Origin: Frigidibacter sp037095735
GTDB taxonomy: Bacteria > Pseudomonadota > Alphaproteobacteria > Rhodobacterales > Rhodobacteraceae
Assembly: GCF_037095735.1 (NCBI RefSeq)
Contig: NZ_JBAWKD010000016.1
Location: forward strand, 11,618-75,617
Direction: 5' to 3'
DNA: 64,000 nucleotides
Shown here piece by piece: positions 35,771-44,427 of the stretch. A model generated the notes under the pieces. The model had not been told where the DNA came from and made no database searches. It worked only from the letters and a program-made list of their open reading frames with translations. Positions within the stretch are counted from its first letter, which is position 1. The number at the start of each line of letters is the position of its first letter. The translations under genes were made by a program, and so were the position numbers.

Positions 35771-36640
35771 TCACGCGACGCCGAGGCGGATCTCGCTGCC
35801 CCAGTCGTCGACCAGCACCTTCGGGGCGAAGCCCGCCGCCGCGGAGAGCGTCACGAAATCCAGTCCCGTCAGCTGCGGCGACCGCCGCGCGGCCCCGCGC
35901 GTCTGCCATTCGTTGACCGCGATGTGGTGATGGTATCCGGCGCTGGACAGGAAGACGGCCCCGGGACGCGCCCGCACGCTGTCGAGCCCGACCACATCCT
36001 GCCACCACCGCGCGGCACGGGTGGCGTCGCCGACCTTCATGTGCACATGGCCGATGGCGAGCCCCTCGGGCGCCCGGGCATAGGCGCCGTCATCGGGCGC
36101 GCTGGCAAGAAGCCCCCCGAAATCCAGCTGTTCGGTTCCCTTCTGGACCTGACCGCCGCTCCAGTCCCAGCTTGCCGCGGGGCGATCGGCATAGATCTCG
36201 ACCCCGTTGCCCTCGGGATCGGTCAGGTAGATCGCCTCGCTCACAAGGTGGTCGGCCGCCCCGTCGACCTCGAAGCGCTCGGCCGCCGCCCGGCGGACCC
36301 AGCGGGCAAGGTCCGCCCGCGCGGGCATCAGGAAGGCGGTGTGGTAAAGCCCGGCCTCGCCGGGTGGCGCAAGGGCGAGGCGCGTGTCCTCGCGGATGCT
36401 CAGCAAGCGGCGCGTTGCCGTGCCAAGATGGATCGTCTGCCCGTCGCGGCCGGTCTCGCGCAGCCCGAGGATCCGGCGGTACCACGCCGCCAGCGGATCG
36501 GCCGCGCGGGCGCGCAGCCCGACGCTGGCGACATGGATCGGGGCCGACAGGGGCAGGCCCGTGCGCAGGGGGGCGGACAGCAGTTCGCGCGGGGTGAACG
36601 CCAGCGCCGCGCCGGCAGCCAGAAGGTTGCGTCGTTTCAT
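35771..36640 (-). CDS. VOC-family (CatE-like) dioxygenase/glyoxalase protein with signal
   Basis: 289 residues with two vicinal-oxygen-chelate modules. The first spans about 34-155 (VGLRARAADPLAAWYRRILGL, YLTDPEGNGVEIYADRP) and the second about 190-285 (IGHVHMKVGDATRAARWWQDVVGL). This resembles CatE-type extradiol dioxygenases. The N-terminus MKRRNLLAAGAALAFTP looks like an export signal, unusual for this otherwise cytosolic group. The metal-binding His and Glu are plausible (H-V-H in the second module, E in the EIYADRP block). Neighbouring DoxX points to a redox or detoxification role. Confidence 0.82.
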   Translation of the reverse strand: MKRRNLLAAGAALAFTPRELLSAPLRTGLPLSAPIHVASVGLRARAADPLAAWYRRILGLRETGRDGQTIHLGTATRRLLSIREDTRLALAPPGEAGLYHTAFLMPARADLARWVRRAAAERFEVDGAADHLVSEAIYLTDPEGNGVEIYADRPAASWDWSGGQVQKGTEQLDFGGLLASAPDDGAYARAPEGLAIGHVHMKVGDATRAARWWQDVVGLDSVRARPGAVFLSSAGYHHHIAVNEWQTRGAARRSPQLTGLDFVTLSAAAGFAPKVLVDDWGSEIRLGVA

Positions 36641-36701
36641 GATATATCCTGAAGTCCTTGAGGACGGGGGCGGCGACGGTGCCGCCCCGCGCCGAAGCCG
36701 G

Positions 36702-37166
36702 TCAGAGTTCGCGGCCGAGCAGGCGGTCGAGCGACAGTCGCCCGCCGCCCCGCGCCACGAAATGCAGGGTGACCGCCGACCAGATCAGCGACAGCTCCGC
36801 GCCCGCGAAGCCTTCGCCCTTCAGGATCCAGTGGAAATAGACCGTGACCAGCAGGATCACGGTGGTCGCGGCGGCCGCGAAGCGGGTCAAAAGGCCCAGC
36901 ATCAGCGCCAGTCCGCCGAAGAACTCGCCTGCCGCAAGGGCCGGCGACCACAGCCAGCCGGGATGGAAGCCGATGCTTTCCACCATGCCGATCGCGCGCA
37001 TCGGGTCCTGGATCTTGGGCCAGCCGTGGGTGGCAAGGGCCGCGCCGGCGATGACGCGCAGCCAGGTCTCGGCCAGGGGTTGGAGCCGCTGGTAAAGCGG
37101 TGTCAGCGCCGGAAAGAGGGCGCGCGGGGACGGGGCCGCGGTGGCGGCGGTATCGATATGGGACAT
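36702..37166 (-). CDS. DoxX-family membrane protein
   Basis: 154 residues with four hydrophobic helices. ATHGWPKIQDP and WLWSPALAAGEFFGGLALMLGLLTR are typical DoxX blocks. Family members are small inner-membrane proteins linked to thiol/oxidative stress or terminal oxidation. It lies 61 bp upstream of the VOC gene on the same strand and likely shares its transcript. Confidence 0.9.
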   Translation of the reverse strand: MSHIDTAATAAPSPRALFPALTPLYQRLQPLAETWLRVIAGAALATHGWPKIQDPMRAIGMVESIGFHPGWLWSPALAAGEFFGGLALMLGLLTRFAAAATTVILLVTVYFHWILKGEGFAGAELSLIWSAVTLHFVARGGGRLSLDRLLGREL

Positions 37167-37264
37167 GTGCAGACTTCCTGTCGCGCAGGCGCAAGGCCTG
37201 CCGCGTGAGACGGGATGGCGCGGGGCACATGGTCGTAGTTCCCCGCAGCCGCGAGCGGTGGGGG

Positions 37265-37579
37265 TCAGGCGCGCGGGGGTCTCAGCGGAACGGAAGGGCG
37301 CGATCTTTCCTGCAGTCTCGGCACGCGCGCGCTCAGGTCGCTGTCCGAGAGGCGCAGAGGCAGGGGCTGCGCCCCCGCATCGGCCAACGTCAGATCGCAG
37401 ACGCAGGACTTGGCCGGCGCGCGCGGGTCCGAGGCCCGGGCAAGTCCGGGGGCGACGCAGACGTCCGCGGCGGTGATCGCGCCGCTGCAGCTGCGTGTCT
37501 CTGCCAGCGCCGAGCGTCCCGTCGGGACGGTCCCGGCGAGCAACAGCAGGATCAGGGCAAGATGCAGCAGCAGGCGCAT
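37265..37579 (-). CDS. Small secreted protein of unknown function
   Basis: 104 residues from the ATG at 37579. It begins with a strong signal-peptide core (LLLHLALILLLLAG, cleavage perhaps after SALA near residue 27). The mature part has four cysteines (CSG, VCV, and the closely spaced CVC) and a Pro/Arg-rich tail, suggesting a disulfide-stabilised periplasmic domain. I recognise no family. It precedes doxX on the same strand by about 100 bp. A longer frame upstream lacks a ribosome site and family character. Confidence 0.5.
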   Translation of the reverse strand: MRLLLHLALILLLLAGTVPTGRSALAETRSCSGAITAADVCVAPGLARASDPRAPAKSCVCDLTLADAGAQPLPLRLSDSDLSARVPRLQERSRPSVPLRPPRA

Positions 37580-38033
37580 GGCGAGAGATCTGTCATGGGT
37601 CGGCAGGTCGGACAAGCGGCGTCGGATCGCTCGCGAAGACGTGACCGGGGCGCCTTCTTCGCGACATCGCGTCCGGCTGAACGTGAGGCACACGGGGGAA
37701 GAGGTCCGCAGTTTTCTGTCCCTCAAGCCCGCCGGCGCGCGGTCAGGCTGAAGAGGCGCAAGATCGTCTGTGGCCAAATCCTGTCCGGAAAGATGGTTCG
37801 CCTCGGCGCTTTCCCACCTAAAAGACATCAAGCATGCATGATTTCGCCGCACCGAAAGGTTTGTCTCTCTTCCGGCAGCACGGCTGCGACTTGCCGGCGC
37901 CTTGCAACGCCCTAGGCTTTCACCTTGATTACCCAGCGACGATCGCGCCCGAGTGGCGCAAGACATTCAGTCGAAAACATTGTGCACGGGGTTCTGGATT
38001 TTGAACGTTGTCACTGGTGGCTCTGCGGGTGCG
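37580..38033. other. Divergent intergenic region
   Basis: This gap lies between the minus-strand small secreted gene and the plus-strand sugar cluster. It has lower GC near 37740-37870 and should contain both promoters. No gene, repeat or clear operator was recognised. If the GTG at 37953 is the true start of the next gene, the gap is 81 bp shorter. Confidence 0.4.
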
Positions 38034-39206
38034 ATGAACGATCATCCCGCCGAGATCCTGCCCGCGAGGGTGCTGCATGTCGGTCGCCCGAACCTGGTTG
38101 GGCGCGATAGGTTTCTGGGCTATGTCGGGCAGATCCTCGACGATCTCAGGTTCACGAACCGCGGCCCGCTGGTGGACCTCTTTGAAAGACGCATTGCCGA
38201 ACATCTCGGCGTGGCGCATTGCGTCGTCACCTCGAATGCGACGCTCGCGCTCAGCCTTGCGGCGCAGGCGATGGGGCTGACAGGCTCGGTCATCGTGCCG
38301 GCCTTCACCTTCGTCGCTTCGGCCCACACGATGCACGGCAACGGCTTGCGGGTGATCTTCGCGGATGTCGATCCGGACACCCACCATATCGATGTCGATC
38401 GGCTTGAGGCCTGCCTCGCGCCCGACACCTCGGCGGTGTTGGCGGTCAACCTCTGGGGCAACCCCTGCCGCATCCGTGAGTTGGAGGCATTCTGCGCGAA
38501 GCACGGCCTGAAGCTTCTGTTCGATTCCGCGCAGGCCTTCGGGTCGACCTACGAGGGCCGGCGGCTTGGCGGCTTCGGGGATGCCGAGGTGTTCAGCTTC
38601 CACGCGACGAAAGCCATCAACAGTTTCGAGGGCGGTGCGATCACGACCAACGACGCCGAACTTGCCGCGCGGCTGCGTCTGCTGATCAATTTCGGCTTCA
38701 GCGACGAGGATTGCGTCGACGACTGGGGCACCAACGCCAAGATGCCAGAGGTCTGCGCGGCGATGGGCCTGTCGTCGCTCGAGGGGCTGGAAACCGTCTT
38801 CTCGCACAACCGCCGCATCTTCGGGATCTATGCAGAGCTTCTGGAGGGCCTTCCCGGGCTGACGCTGCAGCCCTACGGCGCGGGTGAAGAGGCCGCGCAT
38901 CATTACGTGGTGCTGCGCATCGACGACGCCCTTCCGGTCAGCCGCGACGCCTTGCTGGCGCGGCTGCGGGCGGCGCGGGTCATGGCGCGGCGCTATTTCC
39001 ATCCGGGCTGCCATCGCAGCGAACCCTATCGGTCGATGCCGATCTACGAAGGGGTCAGCCTGCCGGTGACGGAAGACCTGTGCCAGCGGTTGCTGTGCCT
39101 GCCGACCGGCCTTGCCATCGAGCGCCCGGATGTCGCGGCCATCTGCGCCATCATCACCGCCGCCGCGCAACCCGGACCCGACGCGCCGTCGGCGAACGGG
39201 GTTTAG
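38034..39206 (+). CDS. DegT/DnrJ/EryC1/StrS-type sugar aminotransferase
   Basis: 390 residues from the ATG at 38034 (a GTG at 37953 would add 27 residues of no family character). The PLP lysine is K193 in FSFHATKAINSFEGGAI, with the cofactor-binding aspartate in FDSAQAFGS (D164). Members transfer an amino group, usually from glutamate, to a nucleotide-linked keto sugar. It opens a tight four-gene plus-strand set with acyltransferase, methyltransferase and glycosyltransferase genes, i.e. building and attaching a modified amino sugar for a surface polysaccharide. No dehydratase/epimerase is present in the window. Confidence 0.9.
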   Translation: MNDHPAEILPARVLHVGRPNLVGRDRFLGYVGQILDDLRFTNRGPLVDLFERRIAEHLGVAHCVVTSNATLALSLAAQAMGLTGSVIVPAFTFVASAHTMHGNGLRVIFADVDPDTHHIDVDRLEACLAPDTSAVLAVNLWGNPCRIRELEAFCAKHGLKLLFDSAQAFGSTYEGRRLGGFGDAEVFSFHATKAINSFEGGAITTNDAELAARLRLLINFGFSDEDCVDDWGTNAKMPEVCAAMGLSSLEGLETVFSHNRRIFGIYAELLEGLPGLTLQPYGAGEEAAHHYVVLRIDDALPVSRDALLARLRAARVMARRYFHPGCHRSEPYRSMPIYEGVSLPVTEDLCQRLLCLPTGLAIERPDVAAICAIITAAAQPGPDAPSANGV

Positions 39207-39212
39207 CACCGG

Positions 39213-40262
39213 ATGTCGACCGGCGCGTGCCCGCCTGATCAGACCGGTTCCGGCGTCACCCTGTCGGGTCGCTGGGGTGTGGCCGAATGCGAACTCGTCC
39301 CCAACGACGACGACCGCCGCTGGGGACTGGCGCTCGAAGGCATGCAGACGGTTTTCGGCCACGGGATCGAGGCCGCGCGGGCCTTCTCTGCCTCTACCGG
39401 TGCCCGCACCTTTCTGTGCGTCCTTCGCGCCCCGGGCTTCCGCACGGTCTGCGCCCTGGCCGAACGCAGCTTCGGCGGGCGCGTGGATGTGTTCACGATG
39501 CCGGGCTTTTCCGGCTTCGCGACGCTTGGGACGCTGCCCGCGTTCGAGGAACTGTGGCAGCAGGCAGGGCAGGCCTTCGGCTGGGTCTGCGCCTACGTTC
39601 AGGAACATCCGTTGCTGACCAGCCCGTTCGGCGAGGCCGGGGCGACGCGGACGGGGCGGGTGGCCTATGTCCTCGACATCGCGCAGCCAGAGCCGGACCT
39701 GTTGGCGGGCATGTCGCAAAGCCGCCGCCGCCAGTTGAGGCGCCCGCTTGGCGACGGCTGGCAGCTTGCGCGCGCACCGCGGGTGCCGCTCGGGTTCCTT
39801 CGGCGCGAGGCGGACGGGTTCCTCGATGCCCGCGCGGCCGATCGCACCGCCTATCTGTCGCCCGAGGGCTGGGCGCACACGGCCGCGGCCGCCGACGTCT
39901 TCGCCATCGAGGCGACCTGCGGGGGCGTGACCGAGGCGGTCTCGCTCTTTGCCGGCAGCGGCGCGGTCGCGGATTACCTCTACAACATCTCGACGGAAGC
40001 GGGGCAGCCCTGCTCGGCCCGGCTGATCTGGGCGGGGATCGCCGAGCTTCGGGCCCGCGGCTGCCGCGCGCTGAACCTTGGCGGCGGGATCCGCCCCGAC
40101 GATTCCATCGCGGAATTCAAGCGCCGCTTCGGCCCGGCCGAGATCCCCATCGTCACCCGTTGCACGATCTTCGACGCGCCGGCCTATGCCGCGCTCTGCG
40201 CGCAGGCGGGCACCCGCGCCGATGACGCGTTCTTTCCATCCTACCACCGCCGGAGGTCCTAG
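39213..40262 (+). CDS. GNAT/FemAB-like acyltransferase (BioF2-type)
   Basis: 349 residues, starting 6 bp after the aminotransferase stop. The second half has a GNAT-like core (DYLYNISTEAGQPCSARLIWAG, then RGCRALNLGGGIRPDDSIAEFKRRFG) as in GNAT_6/FemAB proteins that transfer an acyl or aminoacyl group. The first half is a divergent copy of the same fold. Acting after the aminotransferase, it probably N-acylates the new amino group. The donor is unknown. Confidence 0.72.
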   Translation: MSTGACPPDQTGSGVTLSGRWGVAECELVPNDDDRRWGLALEGMQTVFGHGIEAARAFSASTGARTFLCVLRAPGFRTVCALAERSFGGRVDVFTMPGFSGFATLGTLPAFEELWQQAGQAFGWVCAYVQEHPLLTSPFGEAGATRTGRVAYVLDIAQPEPDLLAGMSQSRRRQLRRPLGDGWQLARAPRVPLGFLRREADGFLDARAADRTAYLSPEGWAHTAAAADVFAIEATCGGVTEAVSLFAGSGAVADYLYNISTEAGQPCSARLIWAGIAELRARGCRALNLGGGIRPDDSIAEFKRRFGPAEIPIVTRCTIFDAPAYAALCAQAGTRADDAFFPSYHRRRS

Positions 40263-40264
40263 GG

Positions 40265-40984
40265 GTGTTCGTTCATACTGCCGACGTCTACGATGCCATG
40301 TACGGCTTCAAGGACTATGAAGGCGCCGCGGCCAAGCTGCGCGACACCATCCGCGCGCTCAATCCCGAGGCGAGCACCCTGTTGGACGTCGGCTGCGGGA
40401 CGGGGCGGCATGCCGAGTTCCTCGCCCGCGATTTCGCCGTCGAGGGGCTCGACATCGACGCGGGTCTGATCGCGCAGGCGCGTGGCCGAAGCCCGGACAT
40501 CCCGTTCCATGTCGGCGACATGACCGACTTCGCGCTTGACCGGCGCTTCGACGTGGTCACCTGCCTGTTCAGCGCGATCGCCTATGTCGAGACGCCCGAG
40601 CGCATGGCCCGCGCCATCGCCTGCATGTGCCGGCACCTGAACCCCGGCGGCCTCCTGCTTGTCGAGCCGTGGTTCTCGCCCGAGACCTACTGGGATGGCC
40701 ATCTGACCGGCAATTTCCTGGACCGCCCCGATCTGAAGATCAGCTGGATCTACCTGAACGGGCGCGAGGGCGATGTCTCGGTGCTGGACATCCATTACAC
40801 CGTCGGGACGCGCGAGGGCGTGCGCCAGTTCCGCGAGGTGCACCGGATGGGGCTTTTCACCGATGGTGAGTATCGCGCGGCTTTTGAGGCTGCGGGGCTG
40901 AGCAGTTCGCACGACCCCAAGGGCCTGTTCGACCGCGGCCTCTACCTCGGGCGGGCCGGGATGGCCGGGGGCGCCGCATCGTGA
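40265..40984 (+). CDS. Class I SAM-dependent methyltransferase (amino-sugar N-methyltransferase-like)
   Basis: 239 residues from the GTG at 40265; GGAGG at 40252-40256 decides this start. Motif I is LLDVGCGTGRHAEFLA (D41-G47), with a later acidic residue in GLDIDA binding the ribose of SAM. YDAMYGFKDYEGAAAKL and the EPWFSPETYWDGHL block resemble DesVI/TylM1-like N,N-dimethyltransferases of TDP-amino sugars. This fits the aminotransferase two genes upstream. Its end overlaps the glycosyltransferase start by 4 bp. Confidence 0.85.
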   Translation: MFVHTADVYDAMYGFKDYEGAAAKLRDTIRALNPEASTLLDVGCGTGRHAEFLARDFAVEGLDIDAGLIAQARGRSPDIPFHVGDMTDFALDRRFDVVTCLFSAIAYVETPERMARAIACMCRHLNPGGLLLVEPWFSPETYWDGHLTGNFLDRPDLKISWIYLNGREGDVSVLDIHYTVGTREGVRQFREVHRMGLFTDGEYRAAFEAAGLSSSHDPKGLFDRGLYLGRAGMAGGAAS

Positions 40985-42573
40985 CCGGCCAGACCCAGAG
41001 CGAGCCGCTCGTCTCGGTCGTCCTCCAGACCTACAACCACGAAGCCTACGTTGCCGGGGCGATCGACAGCGTCCTGATGCAGGAGGCCAGCTTCGGCATC
41101 GAGCTGATCGTGACCGAGGACCGTTCCACCGACGGCACCTGGGCGGTGGTCGAAAGCTACCTGTCGCGCGGCGACCCGAGGATCCGGGCCCTGCGCTCGG
41201 ACACCAATCTGAACAGCGCAGAGGTGACGACCCGGGCGCTGCGCGCCGCGCGCGGCACCTTCATCGCCTATCTCGACGGCGACGACCACTGGACCGACCC
41301 GCGCAAGCTGGCGAAGCAGGTGGCCTATCTGCGCGACGACCCGTTCTGCTCGATGTGCTACCACGATGTCGTGGTGATCGACCACGACGCGCAGGTGATC
41401 CAGCCGTCGTTCCGCGCCACCCATCCCGCGCCGCCGATCGCCTCGCATCGCGAGATGATCCGCGAGAATTTCGTCGCGGGGCCTAGTCCGATGTACCGCG
41501 CCAGTGCGCTGCGCGCCCTGCCGGAGTGGTTCGACGCGCTCGAGTTCGGCGACTGGGCCCTGTATCTCTGCGCCGCGATGCATGGCCATCTTGGCTATCT
41601 GCCCGATCCGATGGCCGCCTATCGCGTGCATGCGGGCGGATACTGGTCGGGCAAGGCGCGCGACGACCAGTTCGCGCGGTTGCTGCGGTTCCATTCGCTG
41701 CTCGCCGAGAGGGGGCCCGAGGCCTGGCGCGCGGCGTTCCGCGCGACCTGCGCAGGGATCGAGGCGCAGCAGCGCGCCGCGGCGGCAGGGGCGCAAGTCC
41801 GCGGCGGTGCAGACGGCGATGTGGCCGAGCGCGAGCTGGACGTTTCAGAGCTTGCAGGCCGGCAAGACGATGGCACAGCCGCGATCGAGACCGGCAGCGC
41901 CAAGGTGGTGCGGGTCGGCATCCGTCTGGGGGATCGCAGGCTGGGCACGCTGGACCTTGTGCCCGAGAACGGTCGACTGTCGCAGGACGCCATCGCCCGG
42001 GCGTTCGCGGGGTCGTCGATGGGCTGGGAGGCGCTGCTGCTTCTGTTCGACCAAACGGTTATGTCGCAGGTCCTCTATTCCTCGGACGACAGCGGCTGGA
42101 CGGCCTGGCGCAGCGGCGCGGCGCTTGCCGGCGGGCTGCCGGAAGCCCCCGCGGAGCGCCGTGCGGCGCTGTACGAAAAGGCCGGATGGTCGATCCTTTT
42201 GGCAGAGCTGATCGGCGCGGTGTCCGCCGGAGAGGTGCGGACAGTTGGCCTGATGACGGCGCAGGGCCTCACCCAGCAGGGAGAGATCCTTCACATCGAC
42301 GTCGCCCAACCTTTCCCGCGGGTCCTGGCGCCGCTTCCATCCGTGCGCATCGCCCTTGCGCTCGGCGGTCAATCGCTGAACGAGGTCTCGCTCGAGCCCG
42401 TGGCGGGTGTGATTTCCGCGGAGCGTCTGCGCGACGAGGCGCACAAGATGGATTACGCGCTGGCCCGCGCCGCGATCCTAGAGGGCGTGGTCGGCTTCGC
42501 GGCAGGCGACCCGCGGCCGCTGCGGGATCGGCTGAAGATCGGCCGCAGGGAGCGCGACCGCGTGGAGGTCTGA
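40981..42573 (+). CDS. Glycosyltransferase family 2 with an unassigned C-terminal domain
   Basis: 530 residues from a GTG overlapping the previous stop (GTGA). Residues 9-250 are a GT-A fold: VSVVLQTYNHEAYVAGAIDSV, EDRSTDGTW, and the metal-binding DGDD at 99-102. An Ala/Gln/Gly-rich linker (about 255-285) leads to a 220-residue C-terminal region (VRVGIRLGDRRLGTLDLVP onward) that I do not recognise. There are no membrane helices, so it should act on the cytosolic face. It likely transfers the sugar made by the preceding enzymes; acceptor unknown. Confidence 0.87.
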   Translation: MTGQTQSEPLVSVVLQTYNHEAYVAGAIDSVLMQEASFGIELIVTEDRSTDGTWAVVESYLSRGDPRIRALRSDTNLNSAEVTTRALRAARGTFIAYLDGDDHWTDPRKLAKQVAYLRDDPFCSMCYHDVVVIDHDAQVIQPSFRATHPAPPIASHREMIRENFVAGPSPMYRASALRALPEWFDALEFGDWALYLCAAMHGHLGYLPDPMAAYRVHAGGYWSGKARDDQFARLLRFHSLLAERGPEAWRAAFRATCAGIEAQQRAAAAGAQVRGGADGDVAERELDVSELAGRQDDGTAAIETGSAKVVRVGIRLGDRRLGTLDLVPENGRLSQDAIARAFAGSSMGWEALLLLFDQTVMSQVLYSSDDSGWTAWRSGAALAGGLPEAPAERRAALYEKAGWSILLAELIGAVSAGEVRTVGLMTAQGLTQQGEILHIDVAQPFPRVLAPLPSVRIALALGGQSLNEVSLEPVAGVISAERLRDEAHKMDYALARAAILEGVVGFAAGDPRPLRDRLKIGRRERDRVEV

Positions 42574-42804
42574 CAGGCGCGCGCGAAGAGATGCGGAATT
42601 TCGCCGGTCGGCAGTGGCGCGATCCATAGGGCGCAGGGGACGAGCGTTCGGGATGGATCAGCCTTGCGTTGGGTGTTCAGGGCCGGTGATGTCTGCCTGA
42701 CGAGGGAGAACAGCGCGAACCGCACACGGTCAGGCCCGAGGGCACCGTAAGCGGCGCGGCGAAAGATCCACGGGCTTCTCCCCGCGCCGGCTCGATGCTC
42801 CCTG
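42574..42804. other. Gap between glycosyltransferase gene and IS element
   Basis: About 230 bp with no family-like frame, no clear terminator and no obvious target duplication at its right end. It is the left flank of the inserted IS element. Confidence 0.4.
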
Positions 42805-44132
42805 TGACCTGCCCCCCTTGGATCCCTTGATCATAAGGAAAGTCTGCCGCTTTTTGATTGGTAGTCGGCGGTTGGTTTCACTGCAAGCGCGCCGGGCGCG
42901 GAGCCGTCAGGGGGCAAAAGCGTCCGGTGTGCTTCGAAAGGCGTCAGGTTGCCAAGTGAGGAATGCGGCCTGATGGCGTTGCCGTCGTAGCGCGAGAAGG
43001 CGATCTTGCGGCGAGATCGAAGATCTCCTCGTTCAGGAGCCCGTCGCAGAGGCCGCTGTTGAAGCTTGCGATGAAGGCCTTCGCCATGGTCCTCGGACCA
43101 GTGGCGGACACATGGCTCGATGCCGCGGCTTTCCAAGGATTGATATAGTGCCAGACGACACCGTTCTGTCGGCCCACTGCAGGATGGCGCGGCTGGCAAA
43201 CTCGGTGCCTTTATCGCCGACTATGCAGCTGGCCTTGCCATGAACCCGCACCAGCGTGTCCATCTCGCGTGCCCCCTCGCACCCGAGATGCTGGTGTCGG
43301 CAACCAGGCCCAGTTTCTCGCAGCAGCAGTCGTCGATCACCGGGAGAGTAAGGAGACTGCGCGATGCCCAGAAGGTGTCTGCCACGAAGTCCAGCGACCA
43401 GCTCTGGTTGCGCACGAAGCCCAAGGGCATGGGCATGCGTGTCCCACGGGCACGTTTGCGACCGCGCCTGCGCCGGCCCGACAGCCCTTCGTAACGGTAG
43501 AGCCGATACAGCTAGGGCTCGGACCGATGGCGCCGCGGTGCCTCGATCGGCAGCCGCTAGCGACGCACCGTCTTCGGATCGACACCGACCAGCCTGCGTG
43601 CCCGGCGGTACGAAATGACGTGATCCCGCATCGCCCTCAGAGCTGCGACCCACCGCACGCTCGTTCGCCATGGTCGCTCGGACCGGTGGCGCGCCATAGC
43701 TCACCGTCAGGGCTTTCGCAACAGATCCTCGAGCACGACCCTCGCCATTGTCTCTTGGATCGATGGCGTTCCAATGGCTGGATCCAGTGTGGCATCCGTC
43801 AGTAAGCGCTTCAGCTTGCCGTTCTCGTCCCAGAGCGCCCTCAGCCTCTGGGCATCGGACATCTCCATGCCCCCATAGTTGACCTACAGCTTGCAGAACG
43901 TCGTCGGGCTGACACCGTGCCGCTGAGAGACGTCCGCCGTCGCCATATCGTCGGCCGCATGGGTCGACCCTGCTCCCTGATCATCCCGATGAGCTGTTCA
44001 TCGGGGCTTGCGGGGCTCCACTGGGGCCAAGGTCCCCTCTTCATCGGTGAAGCGGCTCTTCCTCATGTCGTCTGCTCCCGCGTGATGAAGCAAATTCTAA
44101 GTTAACTCAGGGACCGCGCGGGGAGCAGGTCA
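42805..44132 (-). mobile_element. Decayed IS3-family insertion sequence with terminal inverted repeats
   Basis: About 1.33 kb. The left end at 42805 reads TGACCTGCCCCCCTTGGATC and the right end read inward on the minus strand from 44132 reads TGACCTGCTCCCC followed by GGTCCCTGAGTT, matching terminal inverted repeats that start TGACCTGC. Between them lie minus-strand orfA and orfB remnants of an IS3-type (IS407-like) transposase. Many frameshifts and internal stops show it is dead. No convincing 3-4-bp target duplication flanks it. Confidence 0.8.
42833..44066 (-). pseudogene. IS3-type transposase orfA/orfB remnants
   Basis: The orfA relic starts at an ATG at 44066 (MRKSRFTDE, then in a shifted frame EQLIGMIREQG), with a small internal insertion and a later MEMSDAQRLRALWDENGKLKRLL block. 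OrfB fragments follow in alternating frames: NQSWSLDFVADTFW near 43400 holds the first catalytic Asp region, CIVGDKGTEFASRAIL near 43190 the second (normally D-N-G-x-E-F), then AFIASFNSGLCDG and finally AIRPHSSLGNLTPFEAHR. At least four frame changes and a TAG around 43514 rule out activity. Confidence 0.82.
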
Positions 44133-44427
44133 GACCCACTGGCCGTTGAGCGCTTCCGTGAACCTGGTCCTGACAATACTGTGGTCGGGACTGCGCTGAC
44201 TGAATTCGAGCATGCCGGCGGGCTGGGCATGCCGGAACTGCAGCGAACCGAGGTCACTCTGACGCCTGCACGCCGGCCACAGGTCGAAGCATGTCCCCGA
44301 CGGGCCGATGCAGGAAGCCGCATCGCTCCGAGCAGTCCGCGAATGAGAAAAGATCCCATCGCAACGCTCGATCCGCAGCGGGTCAAACTTACTCGAAGTA
44401 AACATCTCCCTTGCCTAGATTCCGGCC

